Shown: positions 15,929 to 25,357, numbered from the stretch's first letter. The stretch: 36,294 bases of DNA from Chloroflexota bacterium (GCA_013203045.1 JABMQN010000136.1:1-36294); one strand, 5' to 3'. Notes: generated from the letters alone by a model not told the origin. A program made the numbers and translations.

Positions 15929-17311
15929 TTGAAAGTAACATCAGAAAGGCTCGAAGGTTGCCTTGTTGCCCTAACGGTGGAAATCGAGCCAGAGGAAATG
16001 GAAAAAGCTCAAGAGGGAGCATATCGGCGGCTGATAAAAAAAGTCGATGTTCCCGGATTCCGAAAGGGCAAAGCCCCACGTGCATTACTGGAACTCCATG
16101 TAGGGAAAATTTCTTTCGATGCTGAAGCATTAGATCGATTGGTTCCGGAACTCTATGATCAAGCGATTGAACAAGAGAAGGTTGAAGCTATTGGGCAACC
16201 TGATTTGGAGATGACTCAGGCTGATCCACCGATATTCAAAGCAACTGTTCCGGTACGCCCTGAAGTAGAGTTGGGTGACTATCATTCCATCAGGGTAACA
16301 AAAGATAAGGTAGAGATCACTGATGAGAATGTTGAACAGGGTATAGAGAACCTGCGCCAAATGCAAGCCATCTACGAGCCTGTCGAGCGTGAAGCGGACA
16401 TTAATGATATGGTGACCATAGATGCCGAGGGCATCGTTGAAGAAAAGACCGTCCTTGATTCAAAGGGTGGCCAGTACAGGATATCCGAGAATTCTGTTGT
16501 ACCTGTGGCCAGATTTGCGGAGCAACTACAGGGGATGAAAGCTGGGGACCAGAAGGAATTCACGTTGCCCTTCCCTGAAGATCATGAGAGTGAAGAATTG
16601 GCTGGGAAGGACTGTCTGTTCAAAGTATCGATGTCTGACGTTAAAGAAGAGAAATTGCCTGAAGTGGATGATGAGTTCGCCAAAAGCATGGGGCAGGGAA
16701 TCGAAACCGTGGAGCAACTCAAGGAAAGACTTCGAGAGAACATTACAACTGCTGCAGAACGGGATTCACGAGCCAAGCTGGAGAACGAAGTAATCGATGC
16801 AGTGGCGGCCATGTCAAAGGTGGAGTTTCCCGCTATATTCACAGAACAGGAAATCGATCGTCTTGGGAATGAGCAGATGATGAGGCTTGGTGGAATACAG
16901 GTGCAGGATTTTCTCAAGTACCGAGGGATTACCGAAGAAGATTTTCGAAACGAACTGAGACCAGCAGCCGAAAAAAGGGTTATGAGCTCGTTAATTTTAA
17001 ATAAAGTCCACGATGCTGAAAACGTTGAGGTCAGCGGTGCTGAAATTGATTCAGAGATTGAAAAAATTGTAGAAGATGCAGGAGAAGAACAGGCTGAGGC
17101 AGTAAAGAAAATGTTTGAGACGGCAGACGCTCGAGAATCAATAAGTGGGCGTCTTCTAACAGAGAAGACAATTAACTTATTGATTGACATTGCTACTACA
17201 GATGAGGCTGCACCTGTAGAAGAGGCAGCTCTGGAGCAGGAAGTTGCTGAGGAAGTAACTCAGGAAGAGGATCAAAGTGAGCAATCCCCGAATGAGGAGG
17301 ATAGCGAATGA
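15929..17311 (+). CDS. tig: Trigger factor (ribosome-associated chaperone, PPIase)
   Basis: Binds the ribosome exit tunnel and folds nascent chains. Start TTG at 15929, placed by AGGAGG 6 nt upstream. The N-terminal ribosome-binding loop [13 protein letters not shown] (about 43-55) is the family signature. The middle FKBP-like region (about 155-240) and the helical C-terminal arms follow. At 460 residues it is slightly long because of an acidic Glu-rich tail of about 45 residues. Its stop overlaps the clpP1 start (ATGA), a common genomic pairing of trigger factor and Clp protease. Confidence 0.96.
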   Translation: MKVTSERLEGCLVALTVEIEPEEMEKAQEGAYRRLIKKVDVPGFRKGKAPRALLELHVGKISFDAEALDRLVPELYDQAIEQEKVEAIGQPDLEMTQADPPIFKATVPVRPEVELGDYHSIRVTKDKVEITDENVEQGIENLRQMQAIYEPVEREADINDMVTIDAEGIVEEKTVLDSKGGQYRISENSVVPVARFAEQLQGMKAGDQKEFTLPFPEDHESEELAGKDCLFKVSMSDVKEEKLPEVDDEFAKSMGQGIETVEQLKERLRENITTAAERDSRAKLENEVIDAVAAMSKVEFPAIFTEQEIDRLGNEQMMRLGGIQVQDFLKYRGITEEDFRNELRPAAEKRVMSSLILNKVHDAENVEVSGAEIDSEIEKIVEDAGEEQAEAVKKMFETADARESISGRLLTEKTINLLIDIATTDEAAPVEEAALEQEVAEEVTQEEDQSEQSPNEEDSE

Positions 17312-17928
17312 TTGTAAGACCACAAAACCTTATCCCAATGGTAGTGGAGACTAGCAGCAAGGGGGAGCGTGCCTTTGATATATTCTCGCTTCTCTTGAAA
17401 GAACGGATCATTTTTCTTGGTTCGCCCATCGATGATCACATAGCAAATTTGATCGTGGCTCAACTTCTATATCTCGAACGGGAAGATCCTGATAAAGATA
17501 TCAGCATGTATATCCACAGCCCCGGTGGATATGTATCCTCAGGGCTGGCAATTTATGACACAATGCAGCTTGTCCGATGCGATATTTCCACCATATGCGT
17601 TGGCATGACTGCCAGCTTGGCTGCAATCATTCTTTGTGCCGGTGCCAAAGGTAAGCGCTATTCCTTGCCGCATGCAAAGGTCATGATGCACCAGCCCACC
17701 GGTGGTGTTGGAGGACAAGCCTCGGATATCAAGATTCAGGCCGAAGAAATTATAAAGACCAAGACCATGCTCAATGAGATAATTGCCAAGCACAGCGGTA
17801 AGAGCGTTGAATTTGTTAAGCAGGAAACTGAGCGTGACCGATATCTGAGCGCAGAAGAGGCCAAGGAATGGGGTCTTATCGATGAAATTTTAAGCAGCGA
17901 AGTTGCAGAAGTTAAAGAGGCAGAGTAG
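17308..17928 (+). CDS. clpP: ATP-dependent Clp protease proteolytic subunit, first copy
   Basis: Serine protease of the two-ring ClpP barrel that degrades proteins fed by a Clp ATPase. The catalytic triad is visible: Ser103 (GMTASLAA), His128 (MMHQPTGG) and Asp177 (TERDRYLS). The usual GMAASM around Ser is changed to GMTASL. The 206-residue chain starts within the tig stop codon (ATGA overlap), so translation is probably coupled. A second ClpP follows 19 bp downstream. No clpX or clpC gene is in the window. Confidence 0.96.
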   Translation: MIVRPQNLIPMVVETSSKGERAFDIFSLLLKERIIFLGSPIDDHIANLIVAQLLYLEREDPDKDISMYIHSPGGYVSSGLAIYDTMQLVRCDISTICVGMTASLAAIILCAGAKGKRYSLPHAKVMMHQPTGGVGGQASDIKIQAEEIIKTKTMLNEIIAKHSGKSVEFVKQETERDRYLSAEEAKEWGLIDEILSSEVAEVKEAE

Positions 17929-17947
17929 CGATAGGGAGGAATCCAAG

Positions 17948-18562
17948 ATGGATAGAGTAGATATATCTGATTTGCAGCCTGTAGTGATAGAGAGTACCGA
18001 TGTAGGAGTATTGGGCTATAGCATTTACTCACGATTACTTAAAGATCGAATTATCTTTCTCGGGGGCGGTGTTGATGATGAAAAGGCAAACTCCATTGTT
18101 GCGCAGATGCTGTTTCTAAGCAATGAAGATCCCAAGGCGGATATCCAGTTTTATATCAATTCCCCCGGTGGATCCGTATCGGCTGGTCTGGCGATATATG
18201 ATACTATGCAGTCTGTAAACTGTGATGTAAGCACTTGTTGTGTTGGGATGGCCGCGAGCATGGGAGCTGTACTGCTGCTGGGTGGCACCAAAGGCAAGCG
18301 CTATTTACTTCCTAATTCCAGGGTGTTACTGCATCAGCCTTTGATGGGAACAATAACTGGTCCGGCAACTGATCTGGAAATTCAAGCGGAAGAGATGCTG
18401 CGAATTCGTGATCAGCTATACAAGATTATCAGTAATCATACCGGCCAAAACATGGAACAAGTAGAGAAGGATTGTGATCGTGACTACTGGATGGATGCCG
18501 GGCAGTCACTTAAATACGGTATTGTTGACAGTATCCTGGAAAAACTACCTAGTAGCAGTTAG
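17948..18562 (+). CDS. clpP: ATP-dependent Clp protease proteolytic subunit, second copy
   Basis: A second ClpP of 204 residues, starting at ATG 17948 with GGGAGGA 7 nt upstream; the open frame before it lacks support. The triad is Ser104 (GMAASMGA), His129 (LLHQPLMG) and Asp179 (CDRDYWMD). It differs clearly from ClpP1 over most of the chain, so the pair looks like ancient paralogues rather than a recent duplication. In Mycobacterium and Listeria such pairs form mixed rings with distinct ATPase-docking and cleavage faces; that may apply here but cannot be read from sequence. Confidence 0.95.
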   Translation: MDRVDISDLQPVVIESTDVGVLGYSIYSRLLKDRIIFLGGGVDDEKANSIVAQMLFLSNEDPKADIQFYINSPGGSVSAGLAIYDTMQSVNCDVSTCCVGMAASMGAVLLLGGTKGKRYLLPNSRVLLHQPLMGTITGPATDLEIQAEEMLRIRDQLYKIISNHTGQNMEQVEKDCDRDYWMDAGQSLKYGIVDSILEKLPSSS

Positions 18563-18589
18563 TATATTAGGCAGATAGTCGTGGACTTG

Positions 18590-18625
18590 AAAGCTTTGTG
18601 ATCGTAAAAGGTCATGCAGCTTTTT
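18590..18625 (+). terminator. Terminator of tig-clpP1-clpP2
   Basis: A long stem from AAAGCT (18590-18595) to AGCTTT (18618-18623), continued inward by TGATC/GGTCA with one mismatch and two wobbles, loop GTAAAA, then TTTTTC. It ends at the stop of the converging formyltransferase gene. Confidence 0.65.
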
Positions 18626-19420
18626 CTAATTCACTATCTGGTCGATTTCTTCAGACAGATCATATCCGGTAATAGGGTTGCCGCTGCTATCAATAATCTT
18701 ACCGCTTTCTACTTTCACCCTGCCTTCACTGAATGCCTTCACGGTACTCACAATCAACGGGAACTCTCTTTTGAGTCCATGCTGGCGTATGAGCCTGAAA
18801 AGCTCTATTTCTTCGCCCTCCTGCACCTTTACAGATTCTAGTGACTGGTTATTCAATTTGTCCCAATGTTCATCGAAGGGTTCGCCCCTGATGCTAAACC
18901 TGCAATAGCTTACCGGTGGCCCTTCGTCCAATTCTGGAGTTGCCAGATGCATCATCACCCCGGTATGTTCTGCTCTGGATTCAATTAGTTCCCATATCAC
19001 TTCACGCCAAGTACCCTTTGGGCCACCGGGTTCTGCAGGATGAAGATTGATCATCGTGTACTGCCGGCACATTTCAGGACCGACAACGAGCATGTATCCA
19101 GCCAAAACAGAGAGTTCGACTTCGAAATCGGCGAGGCGTTTCATTACTTCCCTATCGTACTCTATTCGCCAGTTTGCCAGCCGTTCGTTATCCAGTGTGT
19201 CTCGGAATTTCAGTGATGAAAAACAGACGAGTGGTATCCCGTATGATCTAACCTGGTCGAGGAAGATATCGGTCTCTTCGAATTGTCCTGGCTCTCGATT
19301 ACAGAAAACGAACTCAATCCTAGCCTTTACGTTTCCGCTCTCGATGTTATGATGCATTGTCTTCAACAATTCACGGGAACCTGAACCTCGCCCGCTGGAG
19401 AACCATCCAATCTTATACAC
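18626..19420 (-). CDS. Formyltransferase-family protein (PurN/Fmt fold)
   Basis: A 264-residue cytosolic protein whose N-terminal 170 residues fit the formyltransferase fold that uses 10-formyltetrahydrofolate. The catalytic Asn-His-Asp set is at Asn125 and His127 (INLHPA) and Asp165 (LDEGPPVSY), spaced as in PurN. The start KIGWFSSGRGSGSRELL resembles PurN's phosphate loop. GPKGTWRE replaces the usual PurN substrate loop, and about 90 residues of extra C terminus have no clear counterpart, so the substrate may not be GAR. GTG start at 19420, overlapping the PHP gene stop by 8 nt. No other purine genes are nearby. Confidence 0.8.
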   Translation of the reverse strand: MYKIGWFSSGRGSGSRELLKTMHHNIESGNVKARIEFVFCNREPGQFEETDIFLDQVRSYGIPLVCFSSLKFRDTLDNERLANWRIEYDREVMKRLADFEVELSVLAGYMLVVGPEMCRQYTMINLHPAEPGGPKGTWREVIWELIESRAEHTGVMMHLATPELDEGPPVSYCRFSIRGEPFDEHWDKLNNQSLESVKVQEGEEIELFRLIRQHGLKREFPLIVSTVKAFSEGRVKVESGKIIDSSGNPITGYDLSEEIDQIVN

Positions 19421-20072
19421 TGTGGTGACTCCTCAACCGCTTTGGTAATGTGCTTATCCCAGTCGCTATGCGATCGATAACACTGTTTCTTCGTCCAAAT
19501 ATCTGGCCTTCGCCAAGGGCAATTTTAAATTCATCCGGACCATCGAATTTCGGCATATCCACATATGCGTTGCCAACTTCCCTTGCAGAATGGGCATCAC
19601 TGCCGGCACTGCAAAGAAACCCGTGCTGTTTGGCAAACGACCGGGCTTGCTCGGAAAAGTTATTCCTGAGGGAACGAGCATTGAATACTTCGATAATATC
19701 GATCTGGGATAACAACTCTTCTCTATACTCTGCTTTCAGGGGATATCTACCAAAACCATCAAAAGGATGAGGAAGGCATACCAGCCCTCCCTGATCTTTA
19801 ATTAGTGAGACTGCTTCCTGTGGTGAAATGCCTTTCGGTATTTCCTCCTTAAGAAAATACCCCATGATTTCCCCGGCTGAACTCATGATTTCTTCACCGA
19901 CGATGATGGGAAAAGGGGATATCTCTCGCATTCTGAGAGCCCCTTCGATAGTGTTGTGATCGGTGATGGCTAAACAATCAATCCCCAATCGTTTGCAGCG
20001 TTCAATAATACTTTCAAGTGAGGCATTGGAGTCCGGGGAATAGATGGTATGCAGATGCAAGTCTACTTTCAT
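19413..20072 (-). CDS. PHP-domain metal-dependent phosphoesterase
   Basis: A 219-residue PHP (polymerase and histidinol phosphatase) domain. Metal-binding motifs are in order: HLH (residues 6 and 8), ITDHNTIEGA near 36-45, GEEI near 58, CLPHPF near 100 and the terminal SAGSDAHS. Stand-alone short PHP proteins of this kind act as phosphatases or nucleotide phosphodiesterases (TrpH/YciV group). It is translationally coupled to the formyltransferase gene and lies 81 bp after efp. Confidence 0.88.
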   Translation of the reverse strand: MKVDLHLHTIYSPDSNASLESIIERCKRLGIDCLAITDHNTIEGALRMREISPFPIIVGEEIMSSAGEIMGYFLKEEIPKGISPQEAVSLIKDQGGLVCLPHPFDGFGRYPLKAEYREELLSQIDIIEVFNARSLRNNFSEQARSFAKQHGFLCSAGSDAHSAREVGNAYVDMPKFDGPDEFKIALGEGQIFGRRNSVIDRIATGISTLPKRLRSHHSV

Positions 20073-20153
20073 ATCTGAAACGATTGAGCGGGAATACTTC
20101 CAACAAGTTATCGGGTGACAACAGGATGACGAAATCGAGGATACCTTTACACC

Positions 20154-20711
20154 CTATGCCCTTTCAACATATGTTCCGGTACGGGTATCAACCTTTATCA
20201 TATCACCGGTATTGAGAAACATCGGAACTAGGACAGTGATGCCAGTTTCCATTACCGCGGGTTTTGTACCACCCTGCGCAGTATCCCCTTTGAAGCTTGG
20301 CCCGGTTTCAGTAACCTCAAGTTCAACTGCGATCGGGAGATCAATGCCGATAGCATCGCCTTCATAAGTTGAAAGCTGTACTATCATTCCTTCTTTGAGG
20401 TAGTTCAGAGCATCTCCCAGTTTCTCTCTGTTCATCGGGGTTTGATCAAACGTTTCCTGATCCATGAAATGGAAAAAATCTTCATCACTGTAAAGATATT
20501 GAGCGGAACGTTGTAAAACCTGCACATCATTGAGTCTATCACCCGACTGGAAGGTCTTTTCAGTAGTATGCCCGGCGCGGATATCCCGAAGTTTTAGTTT
20601 AACCGTCGCCGAACCGCGACCTATTTTAATATGTTGATATTCAATTACAGAATAAAGGTGCCCGTCCATCTCGAAAGTTGTACCTTTTCGTGCATCTGTG
20701 ACGTCTTTCAT
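20154..20711 (-). CDS. efp: Elongation factor P (arginine type)
   Basis: Relieves ribosome stalling at polyproline. The 185-residue length and three-barrel layout are standard, with the C-terminal signature around GDMIKVDTRTGTYVERA. The residue at the tip of the first loop, which enters the peptidyl-transferase centre, is Arg32 in IKIGRGSA, where E. coli has beta-lysylated Lys34. The preceding proline of KPG is Ile here. EarP-type enzymes rhamnosylate such arginines in some bacteria; no earP is in this window, so modification is open. AGGAGG stands 5 nt before the ATG and pepP ends 8 bp upstream, a very common pepP-efp pairing. Confidence 0.96.
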   Translation of the reverse strand: MKDVTDARKGTTFEMDGHLYSVIEYQHIKIGRGSATVKLKLRDIRAGHTTEKTFQSGDRLNDVQVLQRSAQYLYSDEDFFHFMDQETFDQTPMNREKLGDALNYLKEGMIVQLSTYEGDAIGIDLPIAVELEVTETGPSFKGDTAQGGTKPAVMETGITVLVPMFLNTGDMIKVDTRTGTYVERA

Positions 20712-20719
20712 GGATCCTC

Positions 20720-21799
20720 CTAGAGATTTGCCTTTTTTGCATTAGTGAGGGGGCGAGGTCCCTTCTCTTCCAATAATACCATATCTTCGATTCTTACACC
20801 TCCCCATCCCTCGATGTAAATCCCTGGCTCCACCGTGAAGACCATGTTCGGTTCCATAACGTCTGTTGAGTTTGGACCGAGCCTGGGATATTCATGCTCA
20901 TCCAGGCCAACTCCGTGGCCGAGGCTATGCCCAAATGAATTGCCATAGCCAGTTTTTTCAATGATATCCCTCGCTAGCTGGTCAGACTCTTCTCCTTTCA
21001 TCCCTACACAAATGCTATTCATTGCTGAAGCCTGAGCTTCAAGAACGATGCGATAAATACGAGAAAGGTCATCACCTGGTTTGCCATAGCAAATAGTGCG
21101 AGTGATGTCACTGCAATAACCATTTACCCGAGCTCCAAGGTCTACTACGACTGGTTCTCCTTCCTGAATAGGTCGATCGGTTGGTTGGGCGTGGGGAAGT
21201 GCCGAGTTTGGTCCGGATGCCACGATAATCGGGAATGGCAAGTTTTGGCTGCCTTCCTCCCTAAGGAACTTTTCCAAAATCCAGGCCAGTTCTTTTTCAG
21301 TCATCCCGGGCTTCAGTTGAGTACTGGCATAGTCTTCTGCGGCATCAGCTATCGCTGCGGCCTTTTTGATTGATTCCACTTCTTCGGTTTCTTTGACAGC
21401 ACGTAGCCGTTCAACTATTCCCTCTGTCGATATTAGGCGAGGCCGCGATTTTGGTGAAGTTTTCCTGGCTGCTTTTACGATTTGTTGGTATGTGGTCAGT
21501 GCAACATCGTCACCCTCGAAACCGAGGGATTTTACACCCAAATCGGATATCAGTTTTGTAAACCAGCTATTTAATTGCCCGCCAATTTGAATAATCTGAA
21601 AATCCGGGGCTTGCGTTTTGGCCTGTTGGACATAACGGAAATCGGTGGCCAATATGGCATCCTTGTGTGTTACTATTAGATATCCCGCTGAACCTGTAAA
21701 CCCAGACAAATAGCGCCGATTAATTGCCTGGGAAACGAAAAGCGCATCAAGACGTTGCTCAGAAAGTGTACTACGGAGGTTATCGAGGCGGGAAGGCAT
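20720..21799 (-). CDS. pepP: Xaa-Pro aminopeptidase-like M24 metallopeptidase
   Basis: Cleaves N-terminal residues before proline. Starting at ATG 21799 (MPSRLDNLRS), 2 bp after the aroQ stop, gives a typical length of 359 residues; the frame extends farther upstream only within aroQ. After a creatinase-type N-terminal domain, the pita-bread domain shows the two-metal ligands: Asp in VVDLGARVNGYCSDITRTI (two), His in GHSLGHGVGLDEHE, Glu in FTVEPGIY and Glu in VRIEDMV. Its position between aroQ and efp fits the Firmicutes/Chloroflexi aroQ-pepP-efp order. Confidence 0.94.
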   Translation of the reverse strand: MPSRLDNLRSTLSEQRLDALFVSQAINRRYLSGFTGSAGYLIVTHKDAILATDFRYVQQAKTQAPDFQIIQIGGQLNSWFTKLISDLGVKSLGFEGDDVALTTYQQIVKAARKTSPKSRPRLISTEGIVERLRAVKETEEVESIKKAAAIADAAEDYASTQLKPGMTEKELAWILEKFLREEGSQNLPFPIIVASGPNSALPHAQPTDRPIQEGEPVVVDLGARVNGYCSDITRTICYGKPGDDLSRIYRIVLEAQASAMNSICVGMKGEESDQLARDIIEKTGYGNSFGHSLGHGVGLDEHEYPRLGPNSTDVMEPNMVFTVEPGIYIEGWGGVRIEDMVLLEEKGPRPLTNAKKANL

Positions 21800-21801
21800 T
21801 C

Positions 21802-22242
21802 TCAATTCCCTTTTGATAGTTCGCGGGCCAGTACTTCCAGAGCCATGGTATATCCCTGCCAACCTTCGCCACTGATTTGATGCCTCGATATAGGTTCAAT
21901 AACTGATATTTTCCGAAATTCCTCACGCGAGTGTATATCAGAGATATGAACCTCAATTATTGGCAGATGGGCGTCAATCAGAGCATCCATGAGCGAGAGT
22001 CCATAATGAGTAAGTGCTCCAGGGTTGATGATTATCCCGTTAGCCTGCGAAGAATGCTCTTGAATAAAATCGATTAGTGCACCTTCGTGGTTTGATTGGT
22101 AAGTGATTATCTCCATACCAAGTTCATTGGCCTGTTCCACAAGCGACGCATTGATCTCATCGAGAGTCTTACTGCCATAAAGCGTTTGATCGCGCTTGCC
22201 CAGCATATTCAAGTTTGGCCCGTTAATTACCAGTATTTTCAT
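21802..22242 (-). CDS. aroQ: Type II 3-dehydroquinate dehydratase
   Basis: Third step of the shikimate pathway. The 146-residue chain opens with the signature INGPNLNMLG (6-15); catalytic Tyr22 is in LYG, Asn73 and His79 region in INPGALTHY, and the catalytic His99 in VHISDIHSREEFR. These are the expected positions for the dodecameric type II enzyme. A weak internal promoter may lie just upstream. It is followed after 2 bp by pepP. Confidence 0.96.
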   Translation of the reverse strand: MKILVINGPNLNMLGKRDQTLYGSKTLDEINASLVEQANELGMEIITYQSNHEGALIDFIQEHSSQANGIIINPGALTHYGLSLMDALIDAHLPIIEVHISDIHSREEFRKISVIEPISRHQISGEGWQGYTMALEVLARELSKGN

Positions 22243-22252
22243 GATTTTTCAT

Positions 22253-22282
22253 AGTATATCAGTTAGGAAATGGACAGCACAA
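22253..22282 (-). promoter_or_regulatory. Possible internal promoter before aroQ
   Basis: Minus strand: TTGTGC (22282-22277), an 18-nt spacer and TATACT (22258-22253), 10 bp before the aroQ ATG, in the 56-bp gap between xer and aroQ. The start site would leave almost no leader, so it is doubtful. Confidence 0.25.
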
Positions 22283-22298
22283 GAACAGGGGTGAAGGA

Positions 22299-23228
22299 TT
22301 AGACATCCGAAGATGCAGGGGAAGTGGGTTTGATTGATTCGCTGCTACGAGGGTGTGCCTCTAGATATCTGCTTCGCATCTGGCTTCGGGTCACATGCGT
22401 ATAAATTTGTGTGCTAGCCAAATTGGAATGTCCTAGAAGCTCCTGCACAACTCGTAGATCTGCTCCACCATCGAGCATATGGGTGGCAAACGTATGACGC
22501 AACATGTGGGGATGTACTCGTGTCTTTATGCCGGCTTTTTCGGCATATTTTTTAATAATATACTGTATGCGGCGTTCGGCAATGCGCTTACCATACCGAT
22601 TCAGAAAAAGAGCATCCGTAGTATTTTGACCGAGAAGTTGTTTCCGTCCATATTTGAGGTATTTTTCTAATACGAGCGCTGCCGGCTGGCCCATAAGAAC
22701 CATTCTCTCTTTTGAACCTTTCCCCCATACACGGACTTGACGAGTTTCCATATCGACACTTCCTATATTGAGAGAAGTAATTTCGCTAATGCGCAGGCCT
22801 GAAGCATACAGCAACTCCAATATTGCCAGGTCACGAATTCCTTGCGTTGTTGAAATATCGGGAGCACTCAGCAGACTGATGATCTCTTCAGAAGTTAGAA
22901 AAGAAGGTAATCGCTTTTCTCGTTTTGGCCCGGATATCTTACTAACGGGATCTTCGGTCAAAACACCTTGATGGTTTAAATATCGGAAAAAGGATCGGAG
23001 AGCGCTCATTTTTCTAGAAATGCTGGCCCGTACAGTCCCGTTATCCATGAGTTGTCCGAGGTAATTCCGTATGGTTGAGTGATCAACATCAACAAGTGAT
23101 TTGATCTCTTCCCGCTTAAGGAAGTCGTTAAAACCGAGGATGTCAGTGGAGTAATTTCTAATTGTGAATGGAGATAGGTTACGTTCTACCTTGAGATGGC
23201 ATATATACCTGTCAAGATATTCCTCCAT
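22299..23228 (-). CDS. XerC/XerD-type tyrosine recombinase
   Basis: Site-specific recombinase expected to resolve chromosome dimers at dif with FtsK. The 309-residue chain has the SAM-like N-terminal domain (ERNLSPFTIRNYSTDI) and the full catalytic set: Arg146 (ASGLRISE), the lysine of GKGSKER (169-175), His241 and Arg244 (HMLRHTFATH), His267 (LLGHSNLASTQ) and nucleophile Tyr276 (IYTHV). GAGGGG precedes the ATG, 14 bp after the topA stop. The topA-xer order is that of housekeeping XerC/CodV genes, not of an integrase on a mobile element. C or D cannot be decided from this copy alone. Confidence 0.93.
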   Translation of the reverse strand: MEEYLDRYICHLKVERNLSPFTIRNYSTDILGFNDFLKREEIKSLVDVDHSTIRNYLGQLMDNGTVRASISRKMSALRSFFRYLNHQGVLTEDPVSKISGPKREKRLPSFLTSEEIISLLSAPDISTTQGIRDLAILELLYASGLRISEITSLNIGSVDMETRQVRVWGKGSKERMVLMGQPAALVLEKYLKYGRKQLLGQNTTDALFLNRYGKRIAERRIQYIIKKYAEKAGIKTRVHPHMLRHTFATHMLDGGADLRVVQELLGHSNLASTQIYTHVTRSQMRSRYLEAHPRSSESIKPTSPASSDV

Positions 23229-23242
23229 GGAGCCCCTCTTTC

Positions 23243-25357
23243 TCAGGCCGATACTGGTTCTTTTTCGGTGAGTTCTTCCATGCTTCCCTCATAGTCACAT
23301 TTGGCACATTTGGCCATCATCTGCCCTTTAGGAATCATGAGGCCACCGCATTCGGGACAGGGAACTGAAAGAGGTTTTTCCCAGACTGCGAAATCACAAT
23401 TTGGATAGCTGCTACAGCCGAAAAATACACGCTTGCGCTTGGTGCGCCGCTCCACTAGTTTGGATCCGCATTTCGGACAATCAGCTTCAATGTGGGTTTG
23501 TAATGGCTTCGCATTCTTACATGTTGGGAAATCACTGCAGGATAGAAATCTGCCAAATCGACCACGCTTGATCACCATTGGGCTTCCGCATTGTTCACAC
23601 ACCTGGTCAGTAGGCTCTGGGGCAGGCTTGACCTTTGGCATGTTAATAGAAGCCTTCTCCAATGCTGCAGAGAATGTTTTGTAGAAGGCCTCTAATGTAG
23701 ATATCCAATCACGGTTTCCAGAGGAAATTTCATCCAATTTCTCTTCTAAACGAGCCGTGAAACTGGTATCGACTATTTCAGGGAAATGATCGGCAAGAAG
23801 ATCGGTGACGACGAATCCCATCTCATTAGGTTTGAAGTGAGACTTTTCTTTTTGGACATAATCTCGGTCTTGAATCGTCGAAAGAATTGGGGCATAAGTA
23901 CTGGGTCTGCCGATACCGTTTTCTTCCAAAGCCTTGATCAATGTGGCTTCAGTATAACGTGCTGGAGGTTTGGTGAAGTGTTGATCGGGGATGATCTTCA
24001 TAAGTTCTAGAGCATCACCCTGAGCCAATTCAGGGAGGGATGTCTTCTTGTCTTCGTTTTCTTCTTCGTCCTTTCCTTCACGGTAAAGAGTAAGGAATCC
24101 AGGGAATGCAAGGGCCGAACTTGTGGCCCGAAGAAGGTATTTCCGGGTATCAACGGTAGCTTGAATGTTTACTGTTGTACCATCATACATAGCAGCTGCC
24201 ATCTGGCTGGCAACCATTCGTTTCCAGATAAGGTCATACAACTTGGATTGATCCGCCGACAGATACGGCTGCATTTTCTGGGGTTCTCTTCTAACCGATG
24301 TAGGGCGAATAGCTTCATGGGCCTCTTGTGCCCCTTTCACTTTCTTTTTAAATAGCCGTGGCGATTTGGGAACATAATTGGCTCCGTATGTCTCTTTTAT
24401 GTAATCTCTTGTTTCATTCAATGCTTGAGTGGCCACATGAGTTGAATCTGTACGCATGTAGGTAATCAATCCCTCGGGTTCTTCTTCACCAATGGGAATT
24501 CCTTCATAGAGGGCCTGTGCCGCTGACATCGTACGTTTGGCGCTGAAACGGAGCTTACGCCAGGCTTCTTGCTGCAGAGTACTGGTGATAAATGGTGCTA
24601 CGGGCTGTCTGAGAGTAGACTTTTGCTGGACTTTGGATACCACATAGTCTGCTTGTTGGAGATCTGCACAGAGCTTATTAGATTCTTCTTCATTTTCGAT
24701 GGAGAGTTTTTTATCCTTTCCAATCCCTATAAGTTCTGCTCGAAAGGACTCCTTGTTTTTCTTGAGTTCGGCTTCAATTGACCAGTATTCAACTGAAACA
24801 AAACTTTCGATTGCCCGTTCCCGTTCAACGACCATTCGCACAGCCACTGATTGCACTCGACCAGCCGAAAGACCTTTCATAACCTTCCGCCACAAAATAG
24901 GGCTTATTTTATAACCGACCAGTCTATCAAGTATACGGCGAGCCTGTTGGGCGTCGACCAGTTTCATATCGAGCTTTTTCGGGTGACGAAATGCCTCTTC
25001 CACAGCTTCTTTGGTAATTTCGTGGAAGACCACACGTTTGGCAGGCAGATTCTGCAATTTGGCAGCTTGAACAATGTGCCAGGATATGGCTTCTCCCTCT
25101 CGGTCCGGGTCAGTGGCGAGATATACAACTGAAGCATTCTTAGCAGCAGCTTTTATCTCGTTAATGACTTTTTGTTTGCCTTTGGAAGTGACGTATTTGG
25201 GATCAAATCCTTTTTCCGGATCTACACCCAGTTCCTTTTCCGGCAGATCACGAACGTGCCCAAGAGTAGCTTTTACTATGTAGTTGTCCTTCAGGATACG
25301 TCCGATAGTCCTTGCTTTAGCTGGTGATTCAACAATTACTAGACTCTTTGACATCAT
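23243..25357 (-). CDS. topA: DNA topoisomerase I (type IA)
   Basis: Relaxes negative supercoils. The 704-residue chain starts with the Toprim domain (VIVESPAKARTIG at 7-19; acidic DPDREGE at 83-89), continues with the cleavage domain (catalytic Tyr300 in LITYMRTDSTHVA) and ends with three zinc ribbons, each with four cysteines: CEQCG...CSDFPTC, CPKCG...CSSYPNC and CPECG...CAKC. ATG at 25357 overlaps the dprA stop (ATGATG reading frame), so the two are coupled. Gene order dprA-topA-xer is typical for Gram-positive-type genomes. Confidence 0.98.
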   Translation of the reverse strand: MMSKSLVIVESPAKARTIGRILKDNYIVKATLGHVRDLPEKELGVDPEKGFDPKYVTSKGKQKVINEIKAAAKNASVVYLATDPDREGEAISWHIVQAAKLQNLPAKRVVFHEITKEAVEEAFRHPKKLDMKLVDAQQARRILDRLVGYKISPILWRKVMKGLSAGRVQSVAVRMVVERERAIESFVSVEYWSIEAELKKNKESFRAELIGIGKDKKLSIENEEESNKLCADLQQADYVVSKVQQKSTLRQPVAPFITSTLQQEAWRKLRFSAKRTMSAAQALYEGIPIGEEEPEGLITYMRTDSTHVATQALNETRDYIKETYGANYVPKSPRLFKKKVKGAQEAHEAIRPTSVRREPQKMQPYLSADQSKLYDLIWKRMVASQMAAAMYDGTTVNIQATVDTRKYLLRATSSALAFPGFLTLYREGKDEEENEDKKTSLPELAQGDALELMKIIPDQHFTKPPARYTEATLIKALEENGIGRPSTYAPILSTIQDRDYVQKEKSHFKPNEMGFVVTDLLADHFPEIVDTSFTARLEEKLDEISSGNRDWISTLEAFYKTFSAALEKASINMPKVKPAPEPTDQVCEQCGSPMVIKRGRFGRFLSCSDFPTCKNAKPLQTHIEADCPKCGSKLVERRTKRKRVFFGCSSYPNCDFAVWEKPLSVPCPECGGLMIPKGQMMAKCAKCDYEGSMEELTEKEPVSA

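Noticed and set aside
16582-17190. Open frame of 202 codons antisense to trigger factor.
   Set aside because: Very rich in Ser, lacking any motif; explained by codon bias of tig on the other strand.
22299-23228. Considered as the integrase of a mobile island.
   Set aside because: It is coupled to topA and aroQ in a housekeeping run, the tRNA at the left edge is far away, and no att repeats were seen.
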